From: Tridacna crocea
Taxonomy: Eukaryota > Mollusca > Bivalvia > Cardiida > Cardiidae
DNA length: 64,000 nt
NCBI GenBank assembly: GCA_943736015.1
Contig: OX031066.1
Span: forward strand, 23,792,127 to 23,856,126
Reading direction: 5' to 3'
The notes beneath the pieces are model-generated. The model was given only the letters and a program-made list of their open reading frames with translations, searched no databases and was not told where the DNA came from. The stretch's first letter is position 1; each line of letters starts with the position of its first letter. A program made the translations under genes and the position numbers. This document shows, in pieces, positions 63,940 through 64,000 of the stretch.

Positions 63940-64000
63940 TTTCATCCATTACCACACAATCCCGAATTTTAAGGACCATGAAGGGGGGGTAGCCTTTAGA
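63940..64000 (-). mobile_element. HPT left end, cut by the window edge
   Basis: CCATTACCACACAATCCCG, S arm AAGGACCATG; continues beyond the window. Confidence 0.75.

Noticed and set aside
1-64000. LTR retroelement or endogenous virus copies
   Set aside because: I saw no long direct terminal repeats and no reverse transcriptase, integrase, gag or envelope motifs in the frames.

Overview
This looks like a gene-poor, repeat-saturated stretch of an AT-rich animal genome, most likely a bivalve mollusc. That assignment is inference from memory. The elements with ~156-bp tandem cores, the short-hairpin heads beginning AGCTC or GTATAC, and the tRNA-headed SINEs resemble repeats I associate with clams and oysters. 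There is no bacterial-style gene packing. Almost every open frame of 60-120 codons lies inside a repeat copy.

The dominant content is one family of short non-autonomous elements, called HPT here (hairpin, TTAA). A full copy is about 229 bp. It is bounded by TTAA, ends in CCCTTTACCACAC or CCCTTTCCCAAAC, and has a near-perfect ~65-bp palindrome at its centre. The palindrome is flanked by two different arms: L, a long arm carrying GCATTTGCAGACGAC, and S, a short arm carrying CAATCCC. In the entries below '+' means L arm on the left. I count roughly 80 copies or fragments, about a quarter of the window. Copies sit in chains sharing one TTAA, inside each other, and inside other elements. A second TTAA element (T2, ~535-578 bp) is present five or more times.

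Other elements, left to right: a T2-in-T2-in-HPT nest (1-2.3 kb); a 641-bp PIF/Harbinger-type MITE with TTA duplications (6.7-7.3 kb); a ~770-bp foldback (11.9-12.6 kb); a T2 copy containing a 5-bp-duplication foldback and a Helitron-like element with 155-bp repeats (18.1-19.9 kb); a 3.4-kb PIF/Harbinger element with 21-bp inverted ends and a decayed transposase, splitting an older repeat (28.2-31.6 kb); a 29-bp minisatellite (31.8-32.3 kb); two elements with ~156-bp tandem cores (34.5-35.5 and 38.7-39.6 kb); a 4.1-kb element with ~535-bp inverted ends, CACTGTG termini and a 5-bp duplication (43.4-47.5 kb); and a ~46-bp minisatellite that seems to have grown inside a MITE (61.2-61.9 kb).

Host coding sequence is sparse. 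The best candidate is a + strand internal exon at 60015-60424, from a Ser-rich, basic-patch protein I do not recognise. A weaker upstream exon at 52249-52415 is phase-compatible with it, and a weak minus-strand exon lies at 37329-37513. The window is therefore best read as intron and intergenic DNA of one or two host genes, overwhelmed by small DNA transposons. No autonomous transposase for the TTAA families is present.
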